Assembly: GCF_014207855.1 (NCBI RefSeq)
Contig: NZ_JACHKZ010000002.1
Span: 124,001-188,000, forward strand
DNA length: 64,000 nt
DNA from: Comamonas odontotermitis
GTDB taxonomy: Bacteria > Pseudomonadota > Gammaproteobacteria > Burkholderiales > Burkholderiaceae_C
Direction of reading: 5' to 3'
This document shows positions 32,771-41,534 of the stretch, piece after piece; position 1 is the first letter of the stretch, and every line of letters begins with the position of its first letter. The translations under genes were made by a program, and so were the position numbers. A model generated the notes under the pieces. That model had not been told where the DNA came from, did no database searches, and saw only the letters and a list, made by a program, of their open reading frames with translations.

Positions 32771-35056
32771 ATGGGACCGTACAAAAAACATTGGTTCACG
32801 CTGATCGGCCTGTGCATCGTGATGTTCTCGCTGCTGGGCTGGTTCGGCGCAGACATTTACCGCTCAGCGCCCCCCATTCCCGCACAGGTGGTCACCAGCG
32901 ATGGCAAGGCACTGTTCGGCAAAGACGACATCCTCGACGGCCAGACCGCCTGGCAATCGGTGGGGGGCATGCAGCTGGGTTCAATCTGGGGTCACGGCGC
33001 CTACCAGGCGCCCGACTGGACCGCTGACTGGCTGCACCGTGAACTCACCGCCTGGCTCGAACTCGCCGCCAAGGCACGGCACGGCAAGCCCTATGCCGAC
33101 CTCAGCGAAGGCCAGCAGGGCGCGCTGCGTGCTGAACTGCGGGCCGAATACCGAGGAAACGATGTAGACAAAACCGGCAGGCTGGTCGTGAGCGAACGCC
33201 GTGCACAGGCCATGGCCCAGACCGCAGCCTACTACGATCAACTCTTCTCTGACGCACCTGCATTGAAAAAGAGCCGCGCGAGCTTCGCGATGAAGGAAAA
33301 CACACTGCCCAGCGCCGAGCGGCGCCAGCAGCTCACCCATTTCTTCTTCTGGACGGCCTGGGCTGCCGCTACTGAGCGCCCCGATACCCATGTGACCTAC
33401 ACCAACAACTGGCCGCACGAGCCGCTGATAGGCAATACACCCAGCAGCGAAAACGTGGTCTGGTCGATTGCGAGCGTGGTTCTGCTGCTCGCAGGCGTGG
33501 GCTTCCTCATCTGGGGCTGGTTCTTTCTGCACAAGCACAACGAGCCGCAACCGGCTGCGCCAGCACGCGATCCACTGGCGGCCTTCGCACTCACCCCTTC
33601 GCAGCGCGCCCTGGGCAAATATCTGCTGCTTGTGGCAGGATTGTTCGTATTTCAGGTGTTCATTGGTGGCTTTACCGCACATTACACAGTGGAGGGCCAG
33701 CAGTTCTATGGCCTCGACATCTCCCAGTGGCTGCCATATTCGCTCACACGTACCTGGCATATCCAAAGCGCGCTGTTCTGGATCGCCACCGGCTTCCTTG
33801 CGGTGGGCCTCTTTCTCGCTCCGGTCATCAATGGTGGCAAGGATCCGAGATTCCAGAAACTCGGCGTGGACATTCTGTTCTGGGCTCTGGTGCTGGTCTG
33901 TGTGGGCTCGTTCATAGGCAATTACCTGGCGATTGCACAGAAAATTCCGCCCCAATGGAGCTTCTGGCTCGGCCACCAGGGCTATGAATACGTAGACCTG
34001 GGCCGCCTTTGGCAGATCCTCAAGTGGGTGGGCATCCTGGTGTGGCTGGTGTTGATGCTGCGTGGTGTACTGCCAGCGCTTCTGGCCCGCAACAAGGAAG
34101 ACAAGAACCTGTTGGCACTGCTGACCTGCTCGGTGGGTGCCATCGGCCTCTTTTACGGCGCCGGCCTGTTCTATGGTGAGCGCACCAGCTTGTCGGTGAT
34201 GGAGTACTGGCGCTGGTGGGTGGTGCACCTGTGGGTGGAAGGGTTCTTTGAAGTCTTCGCCACGACGGCGCTGGCCTTCGTCTTCAGCAGCATGGGCCTG
34301 GTCTCACGCCCCATGGCCACATCGGCCAGCCTGGCCTCGGCTTCGCTCTTCCTGCTGGGGGGCATTCCGGGCACATTCCACCATCTGTACTTCGCGGGAA
34401 CCACGACACCGGTCATGGCCGTCGGCGCAGCCTTCAGTGCGCTGGAAGTGGTTCCGCTGATCGTACTGGGGCACGAAGCCTGGGAGAGCTGGCGTCTGCG
34501 CAGACGCGCTGCGTGGATGGAGAAGCTCAAGTGGCCACTGGCCTGCTTTGTGGCAGTGGCATTCTGGAACATGCTGGGCGCGGGGGTCTTTGGCTTCATG
34601 ATCAACCCGCCCATTTCGCTGTACTACGTACAGGGCCTGAACACCACACCGGTGCACGCCCATGCCGCGCTGTTTGGCGTCTACGGGTTCCTCGCCCTGG
34701 GATTCACACTGTTGGTGCTGCGCTATGTGCGCCCATATCTGGCATTCAGCGAAGGGTTGATGAAAACCGCCTTCTGGGGGCTGAATGCGGGACTGGTGCT
34801 GATGATCGCCACCAGCTTGCTGCCCATCGGCATCATCCAGTTCCACGCCAGTGTGAGCGAAGGCCTGTGGTGGGCGCGCAGCGAGGCCTTCATGCAGCAA
34901 CCTCTGCTGCAGACGCTGCGGTGGGTGCGCACCTTTGGCGACGTCGTCTTCATCACCGGCGCCGTGGCCATGGCGCTACAGGTCGTGCGTGGACTCGCGG
35001 GCAGCACCGCAAGCCTTCAAACGACCAGGCTTCGGCCCGAAAGCGCACGGCTTTGA
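32771..35056 (+). CDS. norB: quinol-dependent nitric oxide reductase (qNor)
   Basis: A 761-residue inner-membrane enzyme that reduces two NO to N2O with electrons from the quinol pool. The N-terminal about 230 residues form the periplasmic cytochrome-c-like extension of qNor but without a heme CXXCH motif. About twelve more spans form the heme-copper oxidase-like core, with YWRWWVVHLWVEGFFEVFATT holding a heme/FeB His and GTFHHLYFAG further ligands. The ATG at 32771 follows AAGGAA. It lies 146 bp after ytfE and 72 bp before azurin, probably in one NO-induced unit. Confidence 0.96.
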   Translation: MGPYKKHWFTLIGLCIVMFSLLGWFGADIYRSAPPIPAQVVTSDGKALFGKDDILDGQTAWQSVGGMQLGSIWGHGAYQAPDWTADWLHRELTAWLELAAKARHGKPYADLSEGQQGALRAELRAEYRGNDVDKTGRLVVSERRAQAMAQTAAYYDQLFSDAPALKKSRASFAMKENTLPSAERRQQLTHFFFWTAWAAATERPDTHVTYTNNWPHEPLIGNTPSSENVVWSIASVVLLLAGVGFLIWGWFFLHKHNEPQPAAPARDPLAAFALTPSQRALGKYLLLVAGLFVFQVFIGGFTAHYTVEGQQFYGLDISQWLPYSLTRTWHIQSALFWIATGFLAVGLFLAPVINGGKDPRFQKLGVDILFWALVLVCVGSFIGNYLAIAQKIPPQWSFWLGHQGYEYVDLGRLWQILKWVGILVWLVLMLRGVLPALLARNKEDKNLLALLTCSVGAIGLFYGAGLFYGERTSLSVMEYWRWWVVHLWVEGFFEVFATTALAFVFSSMGLVSRPMATSASLASASLFLLGGIPGTFHHLYFAGTTTPVMAVGAAFSALEVVPLIVLGHEAWESWRLRRRAAWMEKLKWPLACFVAVAFWNMLGAGVFGFMINPPISLYYVQGLNTTPVHAHAALFGVYGFLALGFTLLVLRYVRPYLAFSEGLMKTAFWGLNAGLVLMIATSLLPIGIIQFHASVSEGLWWARSEAFMQQPLLQTLRWVRTFGDVVFITGAVAMALQVVRGLAGSTASLQTTRLRPESARL

Positions 35057-35128
35057 TCCACATCCAATTCACTTCATCTACAGCTTGGCAAACTGTTTCC
35101 TTGCCTGTTTTTCAACCCGGAGAAAATA

Positions 35129-35584
35129 ATGAAAGCTCGAACCAAACTTGCCCTGCTGCTCGGTACCCTGGTGGCTGCACCTGCCATGGCTGCCGCTGGC
35201 TGCGATATCGCGATCGAAGCCAACGACGCCATGCAGTTCAACAAGTCCAGCATTGCTGTTCCGGCCAGCTGCAAGCAGTTCACCGTGAACCTCAAGCATA
35301 CGGGCAAGATGGCCAAGGTCGCCATGGGGCACAACTGGGTGCTCACCAAGGCCGCCGACCTTCAGGCCACCGCAACCGATGGCATCTCTGCCGGAGCGGA
35401 CAAAGACTATGTGAAGCCCGGTGACAGCCGCGTGATCGCATACACCAAGGTCATTGGCGGCGGCGAATCTGCCTCGGCCACCTTTGATGTGGCCAAACTC
35501 AAAAGTGGCGAGAGCTATGCGTGGTTCTGCTCATTTCCCGGCCACTCTGGAATCATGAAGGGCACACTCGCCCTGGCCAAGTAA
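35129..35584 (+). CDS. azu: azurin
   Basis: A 151-residue precursor of the periplasmic blue copper protein. The signal peptide ends near AMAAA (residue 23). The mature chain has the disulfide cysteines GCDI and ASCKQF. The copper ligands are His in MGHNWV and Cys, His and Met in [13 protein letters not shown], in normal spacing. CGGAG precedes the ATG. Azurin shuttles electrons to nitrite reductase or other periplasmic enzymes; qNor itself does not need it, so its place behind qNor suggests a wider nitrosative-stress or respiratory role. Confidence 0.96.
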   Translation: MKARTKLALLLGTLVAAPAMAAAGCDIAIEANDAMQFNKSSIAVPASCKQFTVNLKHTGKMAKVAMGHNWVLTKAADLQATATDGISAGADKDYVKPGDSRVIAYTKVIGGGESASATFDVAKLKSGESYAWFCSFPGHSGIMKGTLALAK

Positions 35585-35628
35585 ACACCTCTGTCTGGAC
35601 AGGACCCGCGGCGCGCCGGTGCTCCCCA

Positions 35629-36336
35629 TCACCCGCTGGCGCGCCCGCGTCCCTCCGTCAACAGCACTGCCGCCTGCACCCTTGAAGAAAGGCCAAGCTT
35701 GCGCAGAATGTGCTGAACATGAATCTTCACCGTAGTCTCGGCAATTGCCAGACTGCGCGCAATTTCCTTGTTGCTGGCCCCCGCCGCAATCTCGCGCAGA
35801 ATCTCAAATTCGCGTGGCGACAACTGCTCCAGCGGATCGACCGGTTCGGCAGCGACGGGCGGTACCGGCAGCGCAACAGCCTGCGGCTGCTGGGCCTGCA
35901 ATGCGCTCACCAGCTTGTCCGTCATTTCCATGCTTACCGTGGATTGGCCGCGTAGCGCGCGTTCGATCGCCGCAACCAGCACCTCGCTATCCGCCGTTTT
36001 TAGCAGATAGCCATGCGCTCCGCGCTGCAATGCCAGGGCAAGCGTATCCGCATCCTCACTGACCGTGAGCATCAGCACCCGTGCCGCAGGCGCTGCTTCG
36101 CGCAAGCCGGGCAGCAGATCTACCCCGCTGACGCCAGGCATGTGGTGATCCAGCAGCACCACATCGGGTTGCAACTGCTCCGCACGGCGCAGTGCCTCAC
36201 CGGCATCGGCTGCCTCGCCCACCACCTGCAGCTGCGGCTGGGTAGCCAAAAGGGCTGTAACGCCTCGCCTGAAAAGCGGATGGTCATCGACCACCAACAA
36301 CCGGATAGGGGCACGCTGGGCTTGCTCCGCGCTCAT
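35629..36336 (-). CDS. narL: nitrate/nitrite response regulator NarL
   Basis: A 235-residue response regulator. The receiver domain has DD (17-18) and the phospho-acceptor Asp63 in LLDHHMPG. After a Pro/Ala-rich linker, a LuxR-type HTH lies at about 170-220 (LSPREFEILREIAAGASNKEIARSLAIAETTV). Its ATG overlaps the narX stop by 4 bp, so the two are coupled. It should bind NarL heptamers before narK1 and related genes. Confidence 0.94.
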   Translation of the reverse strand: MSAEQAQRAPIRLLVVDDHPLFRRGVTALLATQPQLQVVGEAADAGEALRRAEQLQPDVVLLDHHMPGVSGVDLLPGLREAAPAARVLMLTVSEDADTLALALQRGAHGYLLKTADSEVLVAAIERALRGQSTVSMEMTDKLVSALQAQQPQAVALPVPPVAAEPVDPLEQLSPREFEILREIAAGASNKEIARSLAIAETTVKIHVQHILRKLGLSSRVQAAVLLTEGRGRASG

Positions 36337-38294
36337 GACAGGGTCCTTTCCACTTCAAAGGTCTCGGCAGCGGGCAGCAGGCGCGGCAAGGTCAGGGTCA
36401 CACAAGTGCCCGCACCCACTACGGATGTGATATCCAGCGTTGCGCCGATACCGGCGGCGCGCTCGCGCATGATACGCAGGCCCACATGGGTCTCGTCCAA
36501 TGCGGGCGATGCATTCTCCATGCCTTGGCCATCGTCGCGCACTTCCACCACCCACTGCGGCGCCTGCTGTACATCCACCCACACGGCATGCGCCTGCGCA
36601 TGCTTGCGCACATTGGAGAGCGCTTCCTGCACCACATGCAGTACCTGCACTTGCACATCAGGCGGTAGCGCCATGCCTTCGCCCTCGATGCTCAAGTGCG
36701 CAGGCAGACCCGTCTGGTGTTCGAACTTGGTCAACGTGGTGCGCAGCGCAGGCCCGATGTCCTCTGCGTTGGTGCGGGTGCGGAAATGCACCAACAACTC
36801 GCGCACATCAGACAGGCTTTCGCGGATGCCGGCATCCAATTCCGCCAGCGTCGCTTGTACACGCCCACCATCCTGCGGTTTCCGGGCGATTTCATCACGC
36901 AGCAACGTCGCCTGAATCTTCAAAAATGCCAGGCTCTGTGCAATGGAATCATGCAGTTCGCGCGCCAACAGGCTGCGCTCGTCTGCCACTGCAGCCTCTC
37001 GCTGCAGCGCGTCGGCGCGCAACCCCTCCATGCCACCTGCCAGATGGCTGGCCAATGCATCCAGCAGTGCCTGGTCGTCAGCGCCCAGCTCGGTGGGAGT
37101 GCGGAAGAACAGGTCGACCTCGCCGACCATACGCTCATGGAGCCGTACAGGCACGCTCAGCACACAGGCAAAGCCCGCACGGCGGCACTGGCCAGCATCC
37201 ACGCGACCCATCCGCCGGGGAACACTACCGCGCCAGTCTTGCAGCGTTACCAGCTGAGTCTGCGCCTGCGCCTTGGGCTGGCCACAGAAACAGTCTCCGG
37301 TCGGTACGCAATGCTCGGCATCGATCATCTCGTCGGGAAGCCCTTCGGATGCAAGCAACACATAGCGGCGATTCTCTTCGTCTGACCAGCGCACGGCCAC
37401 GGCGTCGGCCTGTACGGCCCTGCGCGTCTGCGCCGCAAACCCCTGCGCGAGTGCCTGCAGCGAATCAGCCCGCGCCACCAACGCCGCGCCCTCATACAGA
37501 GCCGCCAGACGGGCACGCTCAGCCTGCAGATGCTCCGTTTTCTGCTGCACCCGACGCTCCAGGCTGGAATACAGGTCCTGCAGCCGCACGGCCATGCGGT
37601 TAAAGCCCCGGGCCACGGCACCAAATTCGTCGCCGCCTTCGCTCGCCACCCGCGCCGACAGGTCACCCGACTCGACGCTTGCCAATGCGGCCTGTAGCCG
37701 TGACAGCGGACCGAACACCAGCAACTGCGCGGAATACATGAGCGCCAATGCCGCCGCAATGGCCAATGCCATCATTGCAAACTGCGCAACGTTGAGCAAG
37801 GTGGTCCAGCGCGCAAGCTGCTGCTCAATGGTGCCCACCAGGCGATCGACGCCACCCACAAATTCCTCTGCCTGCCGCGCAATAAGTGCATTCTGCGCTG
37901 CATTGCCGCCCGCCAGCGGCTGCTGCCACTCTTTGCGAAGCTCCTGCCAGCTTTGCTGCACAGCCTTCAGCGCCACGCGAGAATCCTCATTGCGCGGCAC
38001 AGACAACGGACGGGCAGCATCGCCCCGTTGCAGCAAATCCAGACTGGTGTCGAACTGGCCGATCAGCAAGGCCAGGCGCTGCGGATCGGCGCCGGGCAGC
38101 GCTTGCGCCAACCGCCAGGTCTGCATGCGCATACGCCCAGCCTCATTGATGGCGGCAGCCCCTCCTTCGAGTGACCAGGTCAGCCGCAACGTCAGGCCAA
38201 TGGCAATCAGTGCCATCAGCAGCAAGGCGCAACCAATGGCGCCAATCTTGACCGCCAGCGGGCGCCCCGATGCTTGCGAACCCTCAGGATTCAT
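36333..38294 (-). CDS. narX: nitrate/nitrite sensor kinase NarX
   Basis: A 653-residue membrane histidine kinase. Span 1 is at about 17-38. The nitrate-binding P-box INEAGRMRMQTWRLA follows at 50-64, then span 2 near 165-190, a HAMP domain, and a GAF-like module with clustered Cys (CVPTGDCFC and CRRAGFAC, about 325-370). The HisKA_3 box LLARELHDSIAQS lies near 445 and HATPase motifs EALSNVRKHAQA and DDGQGM follow. The ATG at 38294 is fixed by an exceptional ribosome binding site. It is 62 bp after the hemerythrin gene. Confidence 0.94.
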   Translation of the reverse strand: MNPEGSQASGRPLAVKIGAIGCALLLMALIAIGLTLRLTWSLEGGAAAINEAGRMRMQTWRLAQALPGADPQRLALLIGQFDTSLDLLQRGDAARPLSVPRNEDSRVALKAVQQSWQELRKEWQQPLAGGNAAQNALIARQAEEFVGGVDRLVGTIEQQLARWTTLLNVAQFAMMALAIAAALALMYSAQLLVFGPLSRLQAALASVESGDLSARVASEGGDEFGAVARGFNRMAVRLQDLYSSLERRVQQKTEHLQAERARLAALYEGAALVARADSLQALAQGFAAQTRRAVQADAVAVRWSDEENRRYVLLASEGLPDEMIDAEHCVPTGDCFCGQPKAQAQTQLVTLQDWRGSVPRRMGRVDAGQCRRAGFACVLSVPVRLHERMVGEVDLFFRTPTELGADDQALLDALASHLAGGMEGLRADALQREAAVADERSLLARELHDSIAQSLAFLKIQATLLRDEIARKPQDGGRVQATLAELDAGIRESLSDVRELLVHFRTRTNAEDIGPALRTTLTKFEHQTGLPAHLSIEGEGMALPPDVQVQVLHVVQEALSNVRKHAQAHAVWVDVQQAPQWVVEVRDDGQGMENASPALDETHVGLRIMRERAAGIGATLDITSVVGAGTCVTLTLPRLLPAAETFEVERTLS

Positions 38295-38296
38295 GA

Positions 38297-38308
38297 GATC
38301 ACCTCCTT
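38297..38308 (-). promoter_or_regulatory. full-length Shine-Dalgarno sequence of narX
   Basis: AAGGAGGTGATC is complementary to 12 consecutive bases of the 16S rRNA 3' end, with seven bases from GGAGG to the ATG. This decides the narX start. Confidence 0.9.
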
Positions 38309-38356
38309 GCTGTGCATTGCGGTGCGACCCGCCTTGGCTGGCGTCAGTGCGCGAAA

Positions 38357-38920
38357 TCATGTCGCCGAATCTGGGTAGCGAGCGCCGCGGCGCTGCGCCA
38401 TATCCTTGCCCATGGCCTGCTGCTCATGCAGGCCCAGACACGATTGGGCTTGGGGGTAGGCCAGCTCCTCTTCCGCTGTGATGTGGCGGGCATACAAAGC
38501 CGCAAAATCTGCCCAGCGGCCACGCGCATCGGCAAGGGCCTCACCGCCCAAGGTGTTTCCGGCGTGCACGGCCCGCAAATCAGCCCGGATGGGCCGCCAC
38601 AAAGCCTCCATCCTTTCGTGCTCTGCATGCAGGGCATCGGCCAGCGCCGAGTTTCCCGCTGCGCGTAGTACCGGGAACACGTGCAACTCCTCGTCCTGGT
38701 GGTGCAATGGCGCGGCCACATCGAAATAGCGCTGCACATCAGCCGCCGCATCGCGCGCCTGCCCATCGGGGCTCTGGCCGCCATGCGCGGCGAGGTGCTC
38801 GCCCAGACGGGAAAGCAGCGCCAACGTGCGCTCCACCCGGCCGTGGCAAGCATGCAGCATGCCAAACGGCTCGTCGAAGCCTGCGGAAGGAGAGGTACGC
38901 AATTGCAGGGTCACAGCCAT
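38357..38920 (-). CDS. hemerythrin-like (HHE) domain protein
   Basis: A 187-residue soluble protein with a hemerythrin-type helix bundle. Candidate di-iron ligands are in HACHGRVE (about 23), PLHHQDEELHVFP, LHAEHERM and YARHITAEEEL. It may bind O2, NO or iron. It heads a unit with narX and narL and has an FNR-type box about 55 bp upstream, so it is probably made under low oxygen. This fits a role in NO or oxygen handling beside nitrate respiration. Confidence 0.9.
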   Translation of the reverse strand: MAVTLQLRTSPSAGFDEPFGMLHACHGRVERTLALLSRLGEHLAAHGGQSPDGQARDAAADVQRYFDVAAPLHHQDEELHVFPVLRAAGNSALADALHAEHERMEALWRPIRADLRAVHAGNTLGGEALADARGRWADFAALYARHITAEEELAYPQAQSCLGLHEQQAMGKDMAQRRGARYPDSAT

Positions 38921-38968
38921 AAATTGTCGCTGCCGGTCGATGGCGCCATCACATGGTGCACGCCGTTA

Positions 38969-38982
38969 ATGATCTACATCAA
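38969..38982. promoter_or_regulatory. FNR/DNR-type box
   Basis: Read on the minus strand, TTGAT-GTAG-ATCAT, one mismatch from the consensus TTGAT-N4-ATCAA. Its centre is 55 bp before the hemerythrin start and about 60 bp before the DUF3079 start, so it could serve either side. Confidence 0.75.
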
Positions 38983-39035
38983 TTTTTTGTGCCAGGTTGC
39001 CGCACATAGTGGAATTGTCCTCCCCTCCCGCATCC

Positions 39036-39260
39036 ATGACCAAACGCTTTCCCAACAACCCTGCACACCCAGAGCGTACCTGCTGGGGCTGTGATCGCTA
39101 CTGCGCCGCTTCCGACATGGCTTGCGGCAATGGGTCGGAGCGCTCGCAACACCCCGCTGAGCTTTTTGGACCTGACTGGTCGCAATGGAATGCGTTGGAG
39201 CTTACGGAGGAGAAGACCAAGCCAGAGCCTCCTCCGCATCAAGCCGGAGACTCTGCATAG
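39036..39260 (+). CDS. DUF3079 family small protein
   Basis: A 74-residue protein with the family core HPERTCWGCDRYCAASDMACGNGSERSQHPAELFG shown here only by its parts: four Cys in CWGCDRYC...MACGNG and a following HPAELFG. The Cys pattern suggests a metal or iron-sulfur site. The ATG at 39036 starts MTKRFPNNP as in relatives. Its last 22 bp overlap the 3' end of the carbonic anhydrase gene on the other strand. Function is unknown. Confidence 0.85.
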   Translation: MTKRFPNNPAHPERTCWGCDRYCAASDMACGNGSERSQHPAELFGPDWSQWNALELTEEKTKPEPPPHQAGDSA

Positions 39261-39904
39261 GGCTCGTAAGGCCCGGTTCCCGCATGGCTCGCCTCGGCAG
39301 CGGCAATGAAGCTACCGCTTGCCACATCGAAGACATGCACTTCGCCGTCTTCGATCACGTAGTGCCATCCATGCAGGCTGAGCGTGCCTGCCTCGACCTG
39401 TTCGCGCACCATGGGGTAATCCATCAGCCGCTCCAGCTGCAGAACCACGGCCCGCTGCTCCGTACGGCGCAGCACATCGGCTCCCGGCTCCGCCACCGGC
39501 AGTGCCGCTTCACGGCCCAGCTCCAGCCAGGCTGCCAGATTGCGTGCCGCATCCGGCACGCCGCCATACAGCGCACGAATACCGCCGCAATGGCTGTGGC
39601 CACAGACGATGATGCGACGCACCTGCAGATTCAGGACTGCGAACTCGATGGCAGCCGAAGTCCCGTGGTAGCCCCAGCTCCCGTCATAGGGAGGCACGAA
39701 GGCCCCCACATTGCGCACCAGAAACAATTCTCCCGGCCCGGTGCCGGTCAGCATGTACGGCACCAACCGCGAGTCGCTGCAACCGATGAACAGCGTAGCG
39801 GGATGCTGGCCATGGTCCACCAACACACGAAACTGCTCTTCATGCATCGGAAAGGCATGGTCGCGGAAGCGGCGCAGGCGCTGGAGCAGGTCGTCGTCTG
39901 GCAT
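39239..39904 (-). CDS. can: beta-class carbonic anhydrase
   Basis: A 221-residue enzyme with both zinc-site blocks: GCSDSRLVP (about 41-49) and CGHSHCGGI (about 100-108), giving Cys, Asp, His and Cys. It interconverts CO2 and bicarbonate in the cytoplasm. The ATG follows the stop codon of the PpiC gene without a gap, so it is the last gene of the nar operon. A carbonic anhydrase at this place may buffer proton or CO2 fluxes of nitrate respiration; that is inference. Confidence 0.93.
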   Translation of the reverse strand: MPDDDLLQRLRRFRDHAFPMHEEQFRVLVDHGQHPATLFIGCSDSRLVPYMLTGTGPGELFLVRNVGAFVPPYDGSWGYHGTSAAIEFAVLNLQVRRIIVCGHSHCGGIRALYGGVPDAARNLAAWLELGREAALPVAEPGADVLRRTEQRAVVLQLERLMDYPMVREQVEAGTLSLHGWHYVIEDGEVHVFDVASGSFIAAAEASHAGTGPYEPYAESPA

Positions 39905-40798
39905 TCACTGCACCAGCGGCGTCTGCGCAGCATCCAGATCCACACCAACCACGCGCGCACGCCCGGCCAGCAAACGCAAATACTGCGACAGGGCTGTTGC
40001 ATAGCTTTGCTGGTGCAGTTGTTGCATTACCGCAGCGCGCACCTGCTCGTAAGGGGGAACGGTGCCACTCTCGCGTTCCAGCACTTCAACAACATGCAGG
40101 CCGAAGCGGCTGTGCACCAGGCGCGGCAGCACACCAATCTCTGAGTGGCCGAACAACTCTCGGCCAAACTCGGGCGCACAGTCCTCGGCGCTTAACCATC
40201 CCAGCTTTCCGCCATCCGCTCCGCTGGGGCAATTGCTGCTGGCCCGTGCGGCAGCAGCAAAGCGGTCGCCCGCAGCCTGTTCTTCCGGCGTGGCGCTGCG
40301 CACATCAAGCAGGCAGGCTTCGGCGCGCTGACGCAGTGCATTCACATCCACTCCGGGCGTCACGGCAAAAAGCACGTGGCGCGCCAATACCCGCGCTCCA
40401 CAGGCATAGCGCGCCGCATGCGCCTGATAGTGGCGGCGACCCGCCTCGTCGCCGGGTTCTGGCAAGTGGAGTTCCCTGTCCAGCAGGTGCTCAATGGCAT
40501 CTCCCGCTGCTTCGCTGATCGCGCCGGCGCTGGGCACTGGGTCATCAGCCGCCAAGAGCCCTTGCTCCATCGCAGCCTGGCGCAGCAACTCAGTGCAGGC
40601 ACGCTGGCGCAGTTCCATCGCATCCAGCAGCTCATTTGTGTCGCACAAGGCAATGCCGTTCACCTGCGGAACAGGAAAGGTGGAGCGCGGAGCATCCAGC
40701 GGCGCCTCGATACGCGGCATGCCGGTTGTCTCACTCTCCTGACAAGTGCAGGCGTGGCTGCCGCAGCCACCTGCGTCAGCGTGCAGGTGGTCGCTCAT
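39905..40798 (-). CDS. PpiC-type peptidyl-prolyl isomerase of the nar operon
   Basis: A 297-residue parvulin-family protein. The PpiC domain is at about 135-245 (ARHVLFAV...DLARAASNCPSG-like...GGKLGWL...EFGRELF...VHSRFGLHVVEVLERE). An N-proximal helical part resembles NifM/SurA-type chaperones. The N-terminus is Cys/His-rich (HLHADAGGCGSHACTC), a likely metal-binding tail. Its ATG overlaps the narI stop (ATGA). A PpiC gene also follows narI in Pseudomonas. It probably helps fold or mature the reductase. Confidence 0.9.
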   Translation of the reverse strand: MSDHLHADAGGCGSHACTCQESETTGMPRIEAPLDAPRSTFPVPQVNGIALCDTNELLDAMELRQRACTELLRQAAMEQGLLAADDPVPSAGAISEAAGDAIEHLLDRELHLPEPGDEAGRRHYQAHAARYACGARVLARHVLFAVTPGVDVNALRQRAEACLLDVRSATPEEQAAGDRFAAAARASSNCPSGADGGKLGWLSAEDCAPEFGRELFGHSEIGVLPRLVHSRFGLHVVEVLERESGTVPPYEQVRAAVMQQLHQQSYATALSQYLRLLAGRARVVGVDLDAAQTPLVQ

Positions 40799-41517
40799 GA
40801 CCGGCCTCCTTCACGGTTTTCTGGCAGGTTCAATCGGCGCGAGCGCACCAATTGGTAGGGGCGCGCCAGGTAGGCCACCGAAGCCAGACCGCTCCATACA
40901 TGCACCAGACGGCTGAAGGGGAACAGCAGGAAGATCGTCATGCCCAGCACCATGTGGACCTTGAACGGCCAATCCAGCGCCACCAGACCCGCGGCGTCGG
41001 GGCGGAAGGTGACGATACGCTGCGCCCAGTCAGCCAGCACCAGCATGGCGCTGGCGTCAGCCCGGTGAGAAAACGATGCTGGCAAGGTTGCCAGACCCAG
41101 CACCAGTTGCACCCACAGGATGACGAGGATGGCGAGATCGGTGCGGTGGCTGGTGCGGCGGATGCGCGGATCGGCGATGCGCCGGTGCAGCAGCAACGTC
41201 AGGCCGATAAAGCACACCAAGCCAGCAATGCCGCCGGAGATGATGGCCAGCATCTGCTTTTGCGGCGCGGTGATCAGCCATTCGTATATGAAATGCGGCG
41301 TGAGCAGGCCCACGGTGTGGCCGAACAGCAGAAACAGAATGCCGATATGGAACAGGTTGCTGCCCCAGCGCAGTTGGCCCGAGCGCAGCAACTGCGACGA
41401 ATCACTTTTCCAGGTGTACTGGTCGCGGTCAAAGCGCGCGAGGCTGCCCATCAGGAAGACGGCCAGGCAGATGTAGGGGTAGACGACGAACAGGAAGTTG
41501 TGCAATGCAAGTGGCAT
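40795..41517 (-). CDS. narI: respiratory nitrate reductase gamma subunit
   Basis: A 240-residue cytochrome b subunit with five spans. It takes electrons from quinol and passes them to NarH. Histidines in spans near FHIGILFLLFGHTVG and VHMVLG...SRLVHVW fit the two heme b sites. GAGGAG precedes the ATG. It sits in the usual order G-H-J-I. Confidence 0.96.
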   Translation of the reverse strand: MPLALHNFLFVVYPYICLAVFLMGSLARFDRDQYTWKSDSSQLLRSGQLRWGSNLFHIGILFLLFGHTVGLLTPHFIYEWLITAPQKQMLAIISGGIAGLVCFIGLTLLLHRRIADPRIRRTSHRTDLAILVILWVQLVLGLATLPASFSHRADASAMLVLADWAQRIVTFRPDAAGLVALDWPFKVHMVLGMTIFLLFPFSRLVHVWSGLASVAYLARPYQLVRSRRLNLPENREGGRS

Positions 41518-41534
41518 GGCGGGCTCCTCGGGAT

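Noticed and set aside
38297-38308. A possible 16S rRNA 3'-end fragment (GATCACCTCCTT)
   Set aside because: No further rRNA sequence flanks it; its place before narX shows that it is a ribosome binding site.
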